This document shows positions 31,801 through 43,205 of a stretch of 64,000 bases of DNA, piece after piece; the stretch's first letter is position 1, and every line of letters starts with the position of its first letter. This DNA comes from Globodera rostochiensis (taxonomy: Eukaryota > Nematoda > Chromadorea > Rhabditida > Heteroderidae). Location: the NCBI GenBank assembly GCA_018350325.1, contig JAEVLN010000020.1, forward strand, positions 258,511 through 322,510. The letters run 5' to 3'. The position numbers and the translations under genes are program-made. The notes below the pieces were generated by a model. It was given only the letters and a program-made list of their open reading frames with translations. It had not been told where the DNA came from and searched no databases.

Positions 31801-32714
31801 TTAAACTTAATCCTATGTAATATATAAAACAAAAACCAACAAAAAATATACACCAAGAATGCCACAAGTTTTTGATTAACAAAATCGAAAAGAAAAATAC
31901 TTAAATAAACATTGGTTTGGTAAAAATTCAAATTTTCGCGTAATGCATAATAAAAATAAACATTTTCGTCAATAACTAAAGGAGACAACAAATATGTGAC
32001 TGGTACAAATAAAAAATAAATCCGAGGTAATTATTCATTTTAAACCAGATCATTTTGAAGTTGTTTTGACCTGCAACCGCCGGTTATTCGGCCTTTGCAA
32101 ATATATTCATAGAATATATTGAACATATTTCTGTATAGAAAATATTAAAAAATTAAACTTTAAAAAATAAAACCCTAATAATGATAAGATCATAAATGCG
32201 ATTCTATAAATTTTACAAATAAAAAAGAATCAGGCAATGCATAACAAACGTCTACAGAGAAATATTTAATTGTTATATAGAAATAAAATGTGATGATTAC
32301 ATAAATATTAAAGCAAAATATAAATAAATGTTTAACGATTATTTTAATATATATTTTACAACGACAAACGAATAAAAGAATTGATTATTTCTAGCAAAAT
32401 CATTATGGAAAAATAGCATCTGATTTGTCTTAATGCCAGCCCTTCCGATAATGCGTCACTATCTGTTCGTTATCCTTTTCTAATTTATATTTAAATACAA
32501 CTTAGTTTGAATAATCTAATTAATTTCTATTTCAGCCATTACTTTAATTAATTTAGAAAAAATCATTTACGCAACTCATAACTTTTTTTGTTCTTATTTT
32601 TATTAAATCACAGCCAGTTATATATTTTTGCTAAGATTGATCAGAGAAAGTTTAAATACATAGATCGTATATCTCTCTCATTCTCAAGGAATTTTTATTT
32701 TATTGAATTTGCAG

Positions 32715-32779
32715 GAATCGTTGATCGGTCAGTGCGTCGTCGGTCTGTCGATGCCTCTTTAACGCTTAGCTTACCATAA
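32715..32779 (+). CDS. Terminal exon candidate
   Basis: GAATTTGCAG ends at 32714; the frame IVDRSVRRRSVDASLTLSLP runs to TAA at 32777-32779. Good acceptor, G+C-rich exon. An alternative frame (ESLIGQCVVGLSMPL) ends sooner. Confidence 0.3.
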
Positions 32780-32924
32780 TTTTGAATAAAAAATTTTTAT
32801 AATTTCCAATTACATTATTTATGATATTTATCTTTCAATAAAATTTTCAGACAAAAAGTTTTGAGTAAAAAAATGAATGCTTAAAACCTTTTTTAATAAC
32901 CCTTTTATATCCTTTTAATTTGCC

Positions 32925-33012
32925 CGGATTATTTTTTTATCGTACAAATTTTATTATTCGCATTTTTATGAGAATAATATTATTTATTTTTTAATTTCTT
33001 TTCAAAACTTAA
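32925..33012. repeat. Dispersed repeat, copy 2 of 2
   Basis: Matches 16365-16465 in the same orientation (GCCCGGATTATTTTTTTATC and following). The copy ends where a G+C-rich island begins at 33013. Confidence 0.6.
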
Positions 33013-33066
33013 CTAGTCGGCGCGCGGGCATGCCTGTGAATAGATGAAGCTTGGGAATTTGCGCAT
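33013..33066 (-). CDS. Tiny frame, unknown
   Basis: Minus strand ATG at 33066 gives MRKFPSFIYSQACPRAD to TAG. Every codon from the third on is G/C-rich. Could be a first or single exon. No supporting neighbour. Confidence 0.2.
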   Translation of the reverse strand: MRKFPSFIYSQACPRAD

Positions 33067-33259
33067 TTGTAGTTTTTATTTCCCCCTTTTTTGCAATTGT
33101 AATGATTACTTTTCTCGTGTTAGTTATTAATTTTTTTATTTATTAATTTAATACTCTTTTTTCAAGCTCATGCAATATTTTATTGATAATGCAAACTTAT
33201 TAAGTAATTTAAGTCGAATAATTATAATTTTCCATATCAGTACTTGTAGTGATGTCCGT

Positions 33260-33305
33260 TGCTAAATAGTGTCAACAGATGGATTTACGGGGCGGGGTTG
33301 GCCCC
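33260..33305 (+). other. AG|ATG with short frame
   Basis: GTGTCAACAG is followed at once by ATGGATTTACGGGGCGGGGT, a 12-codon frame (MDLRGGVGPFIF). Too short to call. Confidence 0.15.
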
Positions 33306-33566
33306 TTCATTTTTTAATTCAATTTTTCATTTGATCACAACAGGCAGCCTGCTCGCAGATTAGTATGAATTTATTTTAATTAATTTTTTTATGCTTTACT
33401 TAATTCATTTTAAAATTTTAATTAACTATATTATTTTTTGTTAAACTATTAATTTATATGGCCATAATTTTTTTAAATTTTGTGGTTCAATTTTATACTT
33501 AACTCACGCAATTTTTTACAACATTTCTTGTACAATTTGTGTTTTGTTAATCCGTGAGGGACCCCC

Positions 33567-33701
33567 TCATCGATTCGAGTCCTTTGCTTCGCCTTCGGCT
33601 CGATTCGAGTCCCTGCTGAGTCTTGTTGGTTGAAGCCGATCAAACTGCTGTAGGCGAGGGATGAAGGCCGACTCCTCTTTATTTGCAATTCTGGCATTTA
33701 A
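33567..33701 (-). CDS. Exon candidate, minus strand
   Basis: One frame reads ARIANKEESAFIPRLQQFDR, then LQPTRLSRDSNRAEGEAKDS, to TGA at 33567-33569. An alternative longer frame starts MPELQIKRSRPSSLAYSSLI. The DNA holds two near copies of TCGATTCGAGTCC, so part of the sequence is internally repeated. The first frame has better codons. Family unknown. Confidence 0.3.
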   Translation of the reverse strand, partial: LNARIANKEESAFIPRLQQFDRLQPTRLSRDSNRAEGEAKDSNR

Positions 33702-33994
33702 TTATTAAATTGGTATTTTTATTTTTAATAGTTTTATCGGGTTTGCGATCTTTGCGACAACATTAAAAATGAGCTTTATTCTGGATTAAAAGCTATTATA
33801 GAATAGTATTGTATATTTTTTTGTTGAGCTTTTGGTTATGCATAATAATTTATTTCAATTTTATGCTTGAGTTTAGCAAGCAAAATGATTACATTTCTTG
33901 TTTTGATAATAACAAATTAAATGTTCTTACTTGCCAAAAAGAAAAAAAAAATTTGTAAAATAAATTATTTAAGACTGAAGACTTTAGAGGTTTA

Positions 33995-34060
33995 ATGAGT
34001 TTTTTACACTGTTCAGTGTGCACGCCATGATGCTGTAAATGAGTCGTTCATATGAACTTT
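33995..34060 (-). other. Exon-like island
   Basis: Minus-strand frame SSYERLIYSIMACTLNS ends at a GTAAAA donor. Short and unsupported elsewhere. Confidence 0.2.
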
Positions 34061-34657
34061 TGGCCCTTGATTTCTAAGGCTATTTAAATTGTTTGATGCT
34101 TTATTTTTTTTAAAATTTATTAGCTATAATATACACAAAAATTAGTTATTTATTTTGGTAAAGTTTAGTAGGACTTATATTGTTTTTGTTGTTTTTTGTG
34201 ATTATACAATTTTAGACGCTTCAACTTTTTAACTCTTATTAATCTAATTTTTTTATTATCATATTTATCAGAAGTCCCGGCACATACGCATACTATTAGG
34301 TAGTTAGAATATATAGAATCTTTTTTATAATATACAATACAATTTTCATTCATCAACATTTACTACACTTTAATAACGTAATTTTTATTTCGCGCCAATA
34401 AGCTTTCAGATGAAACAAATCCTTTTAAATTTCAGCACATTTAATATTCGAATTTTAACTGTCAAGGACAAATTATTTTATTTTATTGAACATTTTTTTG
34501 TACAAATCAATTGCATTAATAAATAGTTAAATTCAAATTTTAATTCACTCAGAGTTGCGTGAAATTTAACGCTGCTCAAAAAACTTTTGATTTAAAAAAA
34601 AAGTATTGAATTTTAACAATTTATAATACTTAGGGTTATAAAAATGTTAATGAAATT

Positions 34658-34777
34658 TTAAGGATTTATACGTAAGTGTATTTTATATATTTTTTTGACC
34701 ATTCCACGTTTCTTTATCACGGCAACTGTTTCATTTACCCCGGCGACATTTTTTTGGACTTGGGGCTTCAATTTTCT
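34658..34777 (-). CDS. Lysine-rich exon candidate
   Basis: Minus strand. AACTTGTAG precedes 34777. The frame reads RKLKPQVQKNVAGVNETVAV, then IKKRGMVKKIYKIHLRINP, to TAA. The GCC GGG GTA AAT GAA ACA GTT GCC GTG part is G+C-rich. A longer upstream extension to an ATG at 34876 lies in A+T-rich sequence. Confidence 0.35.
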   Translation of the reverse strand, partial: RKLKPQVQKNVAGVNETVAVIKKRGMVKKIYKIHLRINP

Positions 34778-35095
34778 ACAAGTTTTAATAAATGTCCCTT
34801 TAAAATCTACTTTTATCTTCTTTGATAAATTAATTTTTAATAGTAGAATGTAAGATTTCTTTAAAAACTGAATCATTACTATACAAACAAATTTTCCTTA
34901 ACTCTAAACTTTGGTAAAAACTTTTTAATATGTAATATTATTATATATATTTTGTCTTTTATTGTTGGGGTTGTTACAGATTCTTTTATTAATTGTTGAA
35001 TCATTAACATCAATTTTGTGTCCGTATTCCCATTATGGTGTCTGCCTTTTAACAAATTTAATGATTATAAATTAATTGATACGTTTTAATTTTAG

Positions 35096-35173
35096 ATTTG
35101 TAATCTTGGCGCAAACCCATTTTTGTTTAAATCGGCCAAAGGAAAATTTGTCCGCTTTATTTTCATGAAATAA
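35096..35173 (+). CDS. Terminal exon with consensus acceptor
   Basis: ACGTTTTAATTTTAG, a textbook nematode-type acceptor, ends at 35095. The exon reads ICNLGANPFLFKSAKGKFVR and FIFMK to TAA at 35171-35173. Same acceptor sequence as the exon at 53795. Upstream exons are not identified; 35020-35050 (HQFCVRIPIMVSAF) might be one. Confidence 0.38.
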   Translation: MCNLGANPFLFKSAKGKFVRFIFMK

Positions 35174-37260
35174 ATAATTAATTTATATAATTATATTCGC
35201 CAGTTTTAATGCTTGTCACTTAATTGGGTCATTCCTGCGCTTTCAAACGCACAAATTTTAAAAAGCAAGTTCCGAAATTTAGCAAACATTTACTCCTTGT
35301 TAATTGTCAAATTGATTTTGATTTTAATTGTCTTTTTCCCATTGTATTTATATGTGTGCGCAAACTCGTCACGGTGAAAAACGACTTGATGATATTGTAT
35401 TAATTGTTTATTTAATTTTTTTTAAATTATTTTAAATGATTTAATTAATACAAAATTATGTAAACATTTAGTTTTAACAATTTGATGATAAATAAAATAT
35501 TAAATGCATTGACAATTGAGATAAGATAATATTTGAAGCAATATTCATTTTTTAAAGAATTAAAAAAAACATCAATGTAATTAGTTTATATTTTTCAAAA
35601 AGTAATAAATTATCTAAAAGAGAGAAATCCGAGGCCAATAAACACCACAAAAATAAAATTTTAAAAATAAAAAATATTTCTTTCTTTTTAATCTTACACG
35701 ATCGATTAAATTTTATACGTTAAACAAAAGTCCTATACGATTAAGGCAATCTTTTGTTTACTAGAATCATTATTTATAATGTTTTATGTTCACATGAATT
35801 AACAAAATTCAACTCCACAAGCATACTCAGAAAATAAAAAATACAAATAAATGTTCATTAAATAAAAACTCTTTCTTTTACCATTTAATTTTCACGCAAT
35901 TTTAAACCATTCCATTGCATTCATTTTCCAGTCCTCTTAATTTCTTTTTAATGAATAAAAAAACTGGGATATCAAATTATTTTTATTTTTTATTCTTTAT
36001 AAACTTACGTTTTTATATTATTAAAAGTTTAAAAAATTTAATATAACTTTGCCCACATTTTATTCAAATCCCAAACGAAGAAAATAGGTTAAAAAAATTA
36101 ATGGTTTGAACAATATGTTAGGTTATTATGTATTTATTTTAATTTTATTTATACGCATCAATACAAATCATTAGAGATTATTATACTCAATTAAGTGCTA
36201 ATGCTTAATTATTATGTTTTTGTAGAAAATAAAGATTGCTATTTTTAATTCGAATTCGGTTATACATTTCTTATCACCAAAAAAATGTCTTTGGTGATTT
36301 TGTTACTGAATACCTTGCATTTGGACGCGTTAGCATTTTTTCAATATTGATTCTGACAATATTATTTAATTTTTAAGAAGATAGAATAATTTTATGTGCT
36401 TTATCTTTCTTTCACAATCATTGCAAATGCTTACATTTTTAAATAAATACAATTGCAATCGGCATCCATTCTAGTTGCACAAAAGCCATTCATGATTTTT
36501 TGTAATTCTATGGTCTTTATTATCATTTTTTATTTTTTTTTAGTTTAGAGTTTTAAAATAATTAATTTTCTAGGTATTTTGTATTTTAAATTGTGAAGCT
36601 GTGAAACATCTCAAATTTGAAGTGCACAATTTTCCAAAAAAGCCATTGAATCATTTGTATTAGATTTATTTAATTGTTGCTAATGTATGAGTAAAATCTG
36701 CAGATTCAGCAAATAATTTAGTAATTTCACCAGCAGATTGAATATTTTGTCTTTTTACGTTCGATTGAATACACTTGCAAATTTTCATTCCGTTTATTTA
36801 TTGAATTTAATTAAAACTATTATAATAATATTTTAAATTTCAAAAACCAAATAAAAATTTTATTTACACTTGTAAGTTTAATATCTCAAAAATGTTGATT
36901 GGATTTTTTTAAAAAGTATTTTTGTTCATGTGAATATGCTAATTCTTCACATTTAGTATAGATACAAATTTAAACAATCGTTGAAAACAATCATTATAAC
37001 AACTTTTAAATTTGGTTAATTTAATTTTGATAGAGCTTGGCTAGTTGTTAGCATACAATCCAATCATACAATTTGAAGTATTAGCCTGTTTGTATATATA
37101 GAATCATTTACAAATTTTAAATAATATTTTTATCTGCATTTATTTTAAATTTAATATTAGGTAGCCTAAATGAATTAATTAGGAATTCACTTTACAAACT
37201 ATTTATTCATTTTGTATATTAATAACTTTTTTTAATTAAAAAAAAATTGTTTTTAACTTG
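35174..37260. other. A+T-rich block with weak islands
   Basis: 35350-35400 (open in two frames, for example MCAQTRHGEKRLDDIV), 36288-36370 (VFGDFVTEYLAFGRVSIF) and 36460-36510 (IGIHSSCTKAIHDFL) are coding-like but lack splice support. 36545-36610 matches 4215-4280. Otherwise featureless. Confidence 0.3.
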
Positions 37261-37261
37261 A

Positions 37262-38100
37262 ATTTACGGTTGTTCGAATTTACGGTTGTTCTAATATAAA
37301 TAATATATTTTTATTCACCCAATATTTGTTATTTTTAATTGATTTTTTTTATTGCATAGTATTCATGTGTTTTTTAGCAGTTGTATTTGCGTAACTAATG
37401 AATGTAGCTTATATTCTTAATAATATAATTCGATTTTTTGATATGATTAAATTAATTATCGAGTTAAAATTTTGAAAATAAAAACCTTTTATTTTGGGTT
37501 TTTTAATATAACATTTTACTTTATGTGAATAAAATTTCATAAGAATTTGGGGCGTACAAATTCTATTGTATCGTTTAGTTATTTTTTTAGCATTAATTAT
37601 TAAGCCATTTTTGAATAGATGATGTAAAATGGTCCCTTGCACATACGGTGTTCAATGTTGTTTACTTCAGCCTTCATACATTCTTGTGTAATATATATGT
37701 ATTTATAAAATTCTTACTCCTTATGTTAGTTTCGGAGTCTTTTAATTTTTAACTAAGTTTTTTTTTGGGAAAAATATCAAACAATAATATTAATCTTAAT
37801 TATATCAATCATCTTATGATCTTGGCAACATTTATAACGTGTCCGGGATATTTCAAATATTCATTTGTGTTCAACTGTTCCCATATTAGAAATTTAGAAT
37901 GTATTTAGTAAATCTGTGAAACAAAATATTATTTTATTGAGAATATGTTGCTTGTTAAACAAACTTAATTTAGCTATGTATTTGGTGATTAAGCCTATAT
38001 AATTTTTCTCTTTAAGCTCTTATGTTTAGCCATTTTTTAAGGTTACTTGAGTTAACTTTTTGGTTAATAATTCTTTAAAATTTAAGCTTCGCAACATATT
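37262..38100. other. A+T-rich block, tandem 16-mer
   Basis: GAATTTACGGTTGTTC is duplicated in tandem at 37260-37293. The minus-strand frame at 37409-37642 is Ile/Lys/Asn-rich throughout and looks like chance. A hairpin CCCCTTGGTGCTCGCCTTGGGG lies at 38120-38141. Confidence 0.35.
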
Positions 38101-38317
38101 TTTCCATGTACGATGAAACCCCTTGGTGCTCGCCTTGGGGCTCTTTAAACGCATAAGCACTTAATATTAAATCTTAAAAAGAAATAATCAATTTGTGTCT
38201 GCAAGACCGTAATTTATTGACATTAAATGCTTTTTTATAAAAATTTGCTATTATTCTCATATTGATCGATTCATAATAATTAATTTGTACTCCCAGAATT
38301 AAAGTTCAATTATTATT

Positions 38318-38374
38318 AACGTGCTGAAAAACCTCATGCTTGATGGCTCGACTGAGCAAATTTCCGGGTTTTAA
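38318..38374 (+). CDS. Exon-like island
   Basis: The frame NVLKNLMLDGSTEQISGF runs to TAA with coding-like codons (GTG CTG AAA AAC CTC ATG). No visible splice sites. Confidence 0.25.
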   Translation, partial: NVLKNLMLDGSTEQISGF

Positions 38375-38699
38375 TACAACATTAACAGTTTATATGAATA
38401 TGTTTTAATTTTCATTTATTTTTTATTTAAGATTGGAGCGTATGAAACGGAATAACTACTTTTTATTAATCAAACTAGAATATTTTTTCTTCATTTTATA
38501 TTGTAGGTTGTCTGTTGTATTTATTGGTCTTGGGTTTTCAACTTTAGAATCATAGATAATTTAACAATTAATTGCATGATATTATTATTTTATTTCAAAA
38601 TTCTAAAAATAAAAACTGCTTTTTAAATAAATTATGCCCCAAGACATTTTCTGTATGAAACCTGAAAAAAATAATTTATTCGCTTCATTTTAATTCTTA

Positions 38700-38777
38700 A
38701 TGGTTTTTCCCTCACATGTACGTGCCGAACTCATTTTCACTCGTTTCAACCAAAACCTGCAACGTCAGCAGAGCTAG
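38700..38777 (+). CDS. Short frame, unknown
   Basis: ATG at 38700 opens MVFPSHVRAELIFTRFNQNL and QRQQS to TAG. A second open frame extends to about 38815 (FSLTCTCRTHFHSFQPKPAT, then SAELAGLCRVGNPTLL). The right end holds GGGTTGGCAACCC, a small palindrome, so a mobile element is possible. Confidence 0.22.
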   Translation: MVFPSHVRAELIFTRFNQNLQRQQS

Positions 38778-39618
38778 CAGGGTTGTGTCGGGTTGGCAAC
38801 CCAACCCTACTTTAGTCAATACTACATTTAAATAACATTATAAAACTTTAATTTTTTTAATATAAATTTTGGTTTCAACTTTTATTTAGATATATTTTTC
38901 TTTCTATAAAATTTATTTTGTATATTAGCTTAAGATTTGTTTATTTAATTTTATTTATAGAATGCTGTTAATATGTCAATGATTAATACATTGTTTTTGA
39001 AATATCATACAAATTTTAATTTGAGTTATTGTTAAATTTTAGTTTTCTATAATATTAATAACATTGTTTATTCTTTATGATACTAATAACATCATTATGG
39101 CACAAAATTATAAAAATTAACTTGTATTTAAATGTTTATCGATTTATCTTTGATTCTATAATAGATTGTTCAAATGAATAATAAATGAATTAATTAAAAT
39201 TAGGATTTAGGTAATTTTAAATTTTTCGAAGTTTGTAATTCTTCAGAATAATTTATTCTGGAAAGCTGCGAAGTACTTTTTCTTTGTATTTACAATTTTT
39301 TTAAATAAATATTTGCTAAATTTTAAATCTAGCTTTTCAGAAATTTTTTAATGTAGAATTTTCTTTCATTTTTTAAAATATTGAAGCATTTTTTTCAAGT
39401 CTTAGGTGCGGTCTTTAAATAATTTGTAGTTACAAATTGATTACATCCTTTGAACATTTAATAATCATTATTTTTTTTCATAATTTAATTAATGTTTCTA
39501 TTATTTAGAAGAATACATCTTATATTTTACTTTTTATATTTGTCAATAATATATTGCTATCTCTATAACTTTAAAAAATTTCTAAATTGCCTTCTAAAAA
39601 TTAAAAGAAAAAATTGAG

Positions 39619-40528
39619 GTCATCAACGCACCCCATCTAAAATCTGTTGTGTTTACTTTTTGCAACATTTTTTTTTGAAGAAATAGTGTGATAAAAAGAA
39701 AGAGTCAGACGGCAAGAATAATGAACATCAACGCACCCCATCTAAAATTGTTTTAGTTTATTTGGAACATTTATTTTTGAAGAAATAGTGTGCTAAAAAG
39801 AGAGAGTCCGACGGTTAGAGTAATTTGGGCGTAATGCACCCCATCTAAAAATTATAAAGTTTACTTTTTTAAACATTTTATTTTTTAAAGAAATAGTTTG
39901 CTAAAAAGAGAGAGTCAGACGGTTAGAGTAATTTGGTCATCAACGCACCCCATCTAATAATTTTTGAGTTACTTTTTGGGAAATTTATTTTTGAAGAAAC
40001 AGTATACTAAAAAAAGAGAGTCAGACGGCGAGAGTGATTTAAACATCAACGCACCCCATCCCAAATTTTTTTTAGTTATTTTTTTGAACATTTTATTTTT
40101 TGATGAAATAGTGTGCTAAAAAGAGAGAGTCAGACGGTTAGAGTAATTTGGTCATAAACGCACTCCATCTAATAATTTTTTAGTTACTTTTTTGAACATT
40201 TTATTTTTTGAAGAAATAGTGTGCTAAAAAGAGAGAGTTAGACGGTTAGAGTAATTTGTTCATCAACGCACCCCATCTAATAATTTTTTAGTTACTTTTT
40301 TGAACATTTTATTTTTTGATGAAATACTGTGCTAAAAAGAGAGAGTCTGACGGTTAGAGTAATTTGGTCATCAACGCACCCCATCTAATAATTTTTTAGT
40401 TACTTTTTCGAACATTTTATTTTTTGAAGAAATAGTGTGCCAAAAAGAGAGAGTCAGACGGTTAGAGTAATTTGCTCATCAACGCACCCCATCTAATAAT
40501 TTTTTAGTTAGTTTTTTAAACATTTTTG
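39619..40528 (+). repeat. 108-bp satellite, array 3
   Basis: About eight units. Spacing of the GTGCTAAAAA words at 40221, 40329 and 40437 gives exactly 108 bp. The left units are diverged and shortened; the right four are nearly uniform, as expected when exchange homogenises one end. Same orientation as array 1. Confidence 0.95.
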
Positions 40529-41286
40529 TTGTTGGCGAGAAACGATTATCATTTTATGTTTCCATTCTAATATTCGCAATTATTCAATTAATTCCATTTC
40601 ACTTTTTTTTAAAATTTGGGTCGCAAAAGTTGTGAAAACGCTATAATTTTTTTTAATATAAATTGTAACACCTGTGTTAAATTATTATATGGTTTTGGAT
40701 TTTTAGCAACCTTTAATTTATAACATGTCTAAAACTTTTTTTAGTTATGCGATTAAAATAGATAAATTTATAAAGTTAATCTTAGGTTTTATTTTATTAA
40801 AGCTCAAGTTTAATACTTGTTTTCGGCACCCGCTCCAAAATTCTTATTTTTTTACATTTATATTTTTAAAATTTTGTAAGTATTCAATTCTTTATTCTTT
40901 CAATAATTATTTTTTGAAATAATTTTAAAAGAAGGTATTCTAAATTGTTTTTTAGTTTTTTTTTGCAAAATTATATTTATTGTTTTTAAACTCGACTTTT
41001 CGTGGAATGCAGCTGAACCTTAACAATTTGGCATAGCAACACATTATCAAACAAAATAAGCTGCGATCGGTTTATATTTTTTACATATCATCAAACTATT
41101 AACATTATTTAAATGTGTTTATAAAAGTAAAAATGATTATGTAAGCATTTTAATATACATTCTTAAGCATTGTTTACCTGCAAATTATAAGTTATTTGGG
41201 AATTAAATTTTTATGTAGCATAGTTTGGATATTCACAAATATATTTATTTTTAGAAAATTTTAATTAATAAATGTTAATTATTTTA
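40529..41286. other. A+T-rich spacer
   Basis: A 65-codon plus-strand frame at 40725-40922 is Phe/Leu/Lys/Ile-rich and probably chance. 41000-41035 is slightly G+C-richer (GMQLNLNNLA). No firm feature. Confidence 0.4.
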
Positions 41287-42230
41287 CCAGGCCTGTGCAC
41301 GGTTACCAATTTTCGTAACCGTAACCGCCCGTGCTCAAACACCCGTAACCGTTAACCGCCCGTAACCGCCCGTCCTCAAAATCTCATAACCGTTAACCGC
41401 CCGTCCTCAAAATCTCATAACCGTTAACCGCCCGCGGTTATCCGCGGTTAACCGCCTTATTTAAAAATCAATAAAGTTTTCCAGATTTCGAAAAATCAAT
41501 TTTTCAAAATTAATTTTTTCCGATCGTGATGTGGCGTCTTTCTAAAATTAAATCAAAATTGATGTGTATTGAACTTAGCAAGTGATTTTTATCAGATTTT
41601 GTCAATGAATAAATTTTTAATCTCTTTCTAACACCTTCATGATTAAAATCTAACAAAGCGCGACCGAGCAGAGTGATTTTTTTCTGTGTTTTTTGCGCAT
41701 TAGTTTCCTAAAGTATTTTAAGAAAAGGAGTGGAGGTTCGGCGGTGCCGATAGGCGGCGCCGCCGAAGAAAAAAAATCGAATATCTAACGCCTTATGCCG
41801 AGAAAATCGTCCGAATTTTAGGTAATTGAGTTCTAAAATGCTCTAATTATTTATGTAAATACTTAGAATTTTACTTTTTATATCTAAAATTTTTGGAAAA
41901 AGTTGAAAGAATAATAAAAAGAAAGGATATTAAAATATAAATAAAAAATAAAATAATTACAGAGGAAGAGGCTAGAACCTAGACCAATAAAATCAGTCAA
42001 AGAGTTTTACCACTGAGCCACTGGGTAGATAACGCGACTTGGTGAAATGTGAATAAAAGTCAAACAAATTATAGAGGCAAATCGTCTCAATCCTTAGCAA
42101 CAACGGATGCGACGGTTAACCGCGGTTTTAGTGGTCATAACCGTTAACCGACCGTAACCGCGGCCTTTTAAAATTCGATAACCGTTAACCGCGGGTAACC
42201 GCGGTTACGGGTAACCGTGCACAGGCCTGG
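41287..42230. mobile_element. 1-kb TIR element, copy B
   Basis: Begins CCAGGCCTGTGCACGGTTA and ends with its exact reverse complement. Flanks ATTTTA and ATATTA fit a 6-bp target duplication with one change. The interior aligns with copy A over most of its length, including the ACCGTTAACCG arrays, a GGCGGTGCCG hairpin and the tRNA-like segment at 41970-42020 (minus). Its terminal repeat differs from copy A at three positions, each changed in both ends. Confidence 0.9.
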
Positions 42231-42423
42231 ATATTAGTATCATTTTTAATTTTCTTCTATTTAACCTTTTATGTAATTTTTCACTAAAGATGTTTATTAG
42301 TGGGTTGTTGAATTGTTTTGGTGTTAACTATTCTTCGGTGCTATTTTTTAACCTTCTTTTATTTACTTTTATATTAAAATATGCTGTTAAGTTATTTTAT
42401 TATGCTATACATTTTAGACTCAA

Positions 42424-42475
42424 GCAATTGGATTCATTGAAGAGATAGACTCAAGCAATTGGCTTTATTGAAGTG
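42424..42475 (+). repeat. Imperfect 31-bp tandem duplication
   Basis: ACTCAAGCAATTGGATTCAT and the following bases are repeated once with small changes. Confidence 0.7.
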
Positions 42476-42620
42476 ATTTTAAATCTTCGTTTAATTTTTC
42501 CCATTTTAAAATATCCAATTCATTTTTTTCATTTATTATTAATGTTAAACATTGCATATTATTATATTTTTTTTATCAAAAAATAATATTTAAAAAATCA
42601 AAATAATTACATATTTTAAG

Positions 42621-42866
42621 TTATATATAATATTTTGCTTCATTATTGCCCTCAACGCGGCAATACTCAAGGTTTGTGTAGGATGTGGTCGCAAATTTCT
42701 TCATTTCATCTTCGATGTCTCGAGACTTCAAGATCTCGGATCCCCAACGATTCTTTTTATCGGAATAGGCATTCTTGAATGGTAAATTTTTGCAATATAA
42801 CCACTTTTTGATAAATGCTGTTTGTGTTGAATATAAATATATAAAATTTGACGTACTTGCTAACAT
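42621..42866 (-). CDS. Open frame with strong coding core, unknown
   Basis: Minus-strand frame of 81 codons. The G+C-rich core reads FKNAYSDKKNRWGSEILKSR, then DIEDEMKKFATTSYTNLEYC, then RVEGNNEAK. Codons are mostly G/C-ending (AAG AAT GCC TAT TCC GAT, GAG ATC TTG AAG, CGA GAC ATC). The charged, helix-forming composition suggests a soluble protein. The N-terminal 25 codons are A+T-rich and may be intron; a split start is possible. Immediately downstream on the plus strand begins dispersed repeat copy 2. Family not recognised. Confidence 0.45.
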   Translation of the reverse strand: MLASTSNFIYLYSTQTAFIKKWLYCKNLPFKNAYSDKKNRWGSEILKSRDIEDEMKKFATTSYTNLEYCRVEGNNEAKYYI

Positions 42867-42885
42867 TAAATCAAATAATTAAAAT

Positions 42886-43205
42886 GAATATAATTAGCGT
42901 TAATTATAATAAATTGTGTTGTTATGGCGTAATTGGTATGGTGTCACCACGCTTGGAGACTATTTAGATCAGCAATTATTCCTTATATTTACTTCTATCA
43001 CATTAGAATTAAAATTAAATTTGAATAACACGATACGTTACCTAATTTATTTTGGTAATAAAAATTTCTAGATTGACAACATTATTTATTTTCGTAATTA
43101 ATCAATGATTTTATTTTGATTTTATAGACATTCTTCGTTTTTACGCAAAATAGATTATATAATGGATAAATGTGATTTTTTGATGGGCAAGTCAACATTT
43201 CTTTG
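42886..43205. repeat. Dispersed repeat copy 2
   Basis: Same two blocks as 5045-5260, here ~130 bp further apart. Here the first block is open (WRNWYGVTTLGDYLDQQLFL) and the second reads LRKIDYIMDKCDFLMGKSTF in one frame. This copy may be closer to the original coding state, or a tRNA-like A-box element. Confidence 0.55.
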
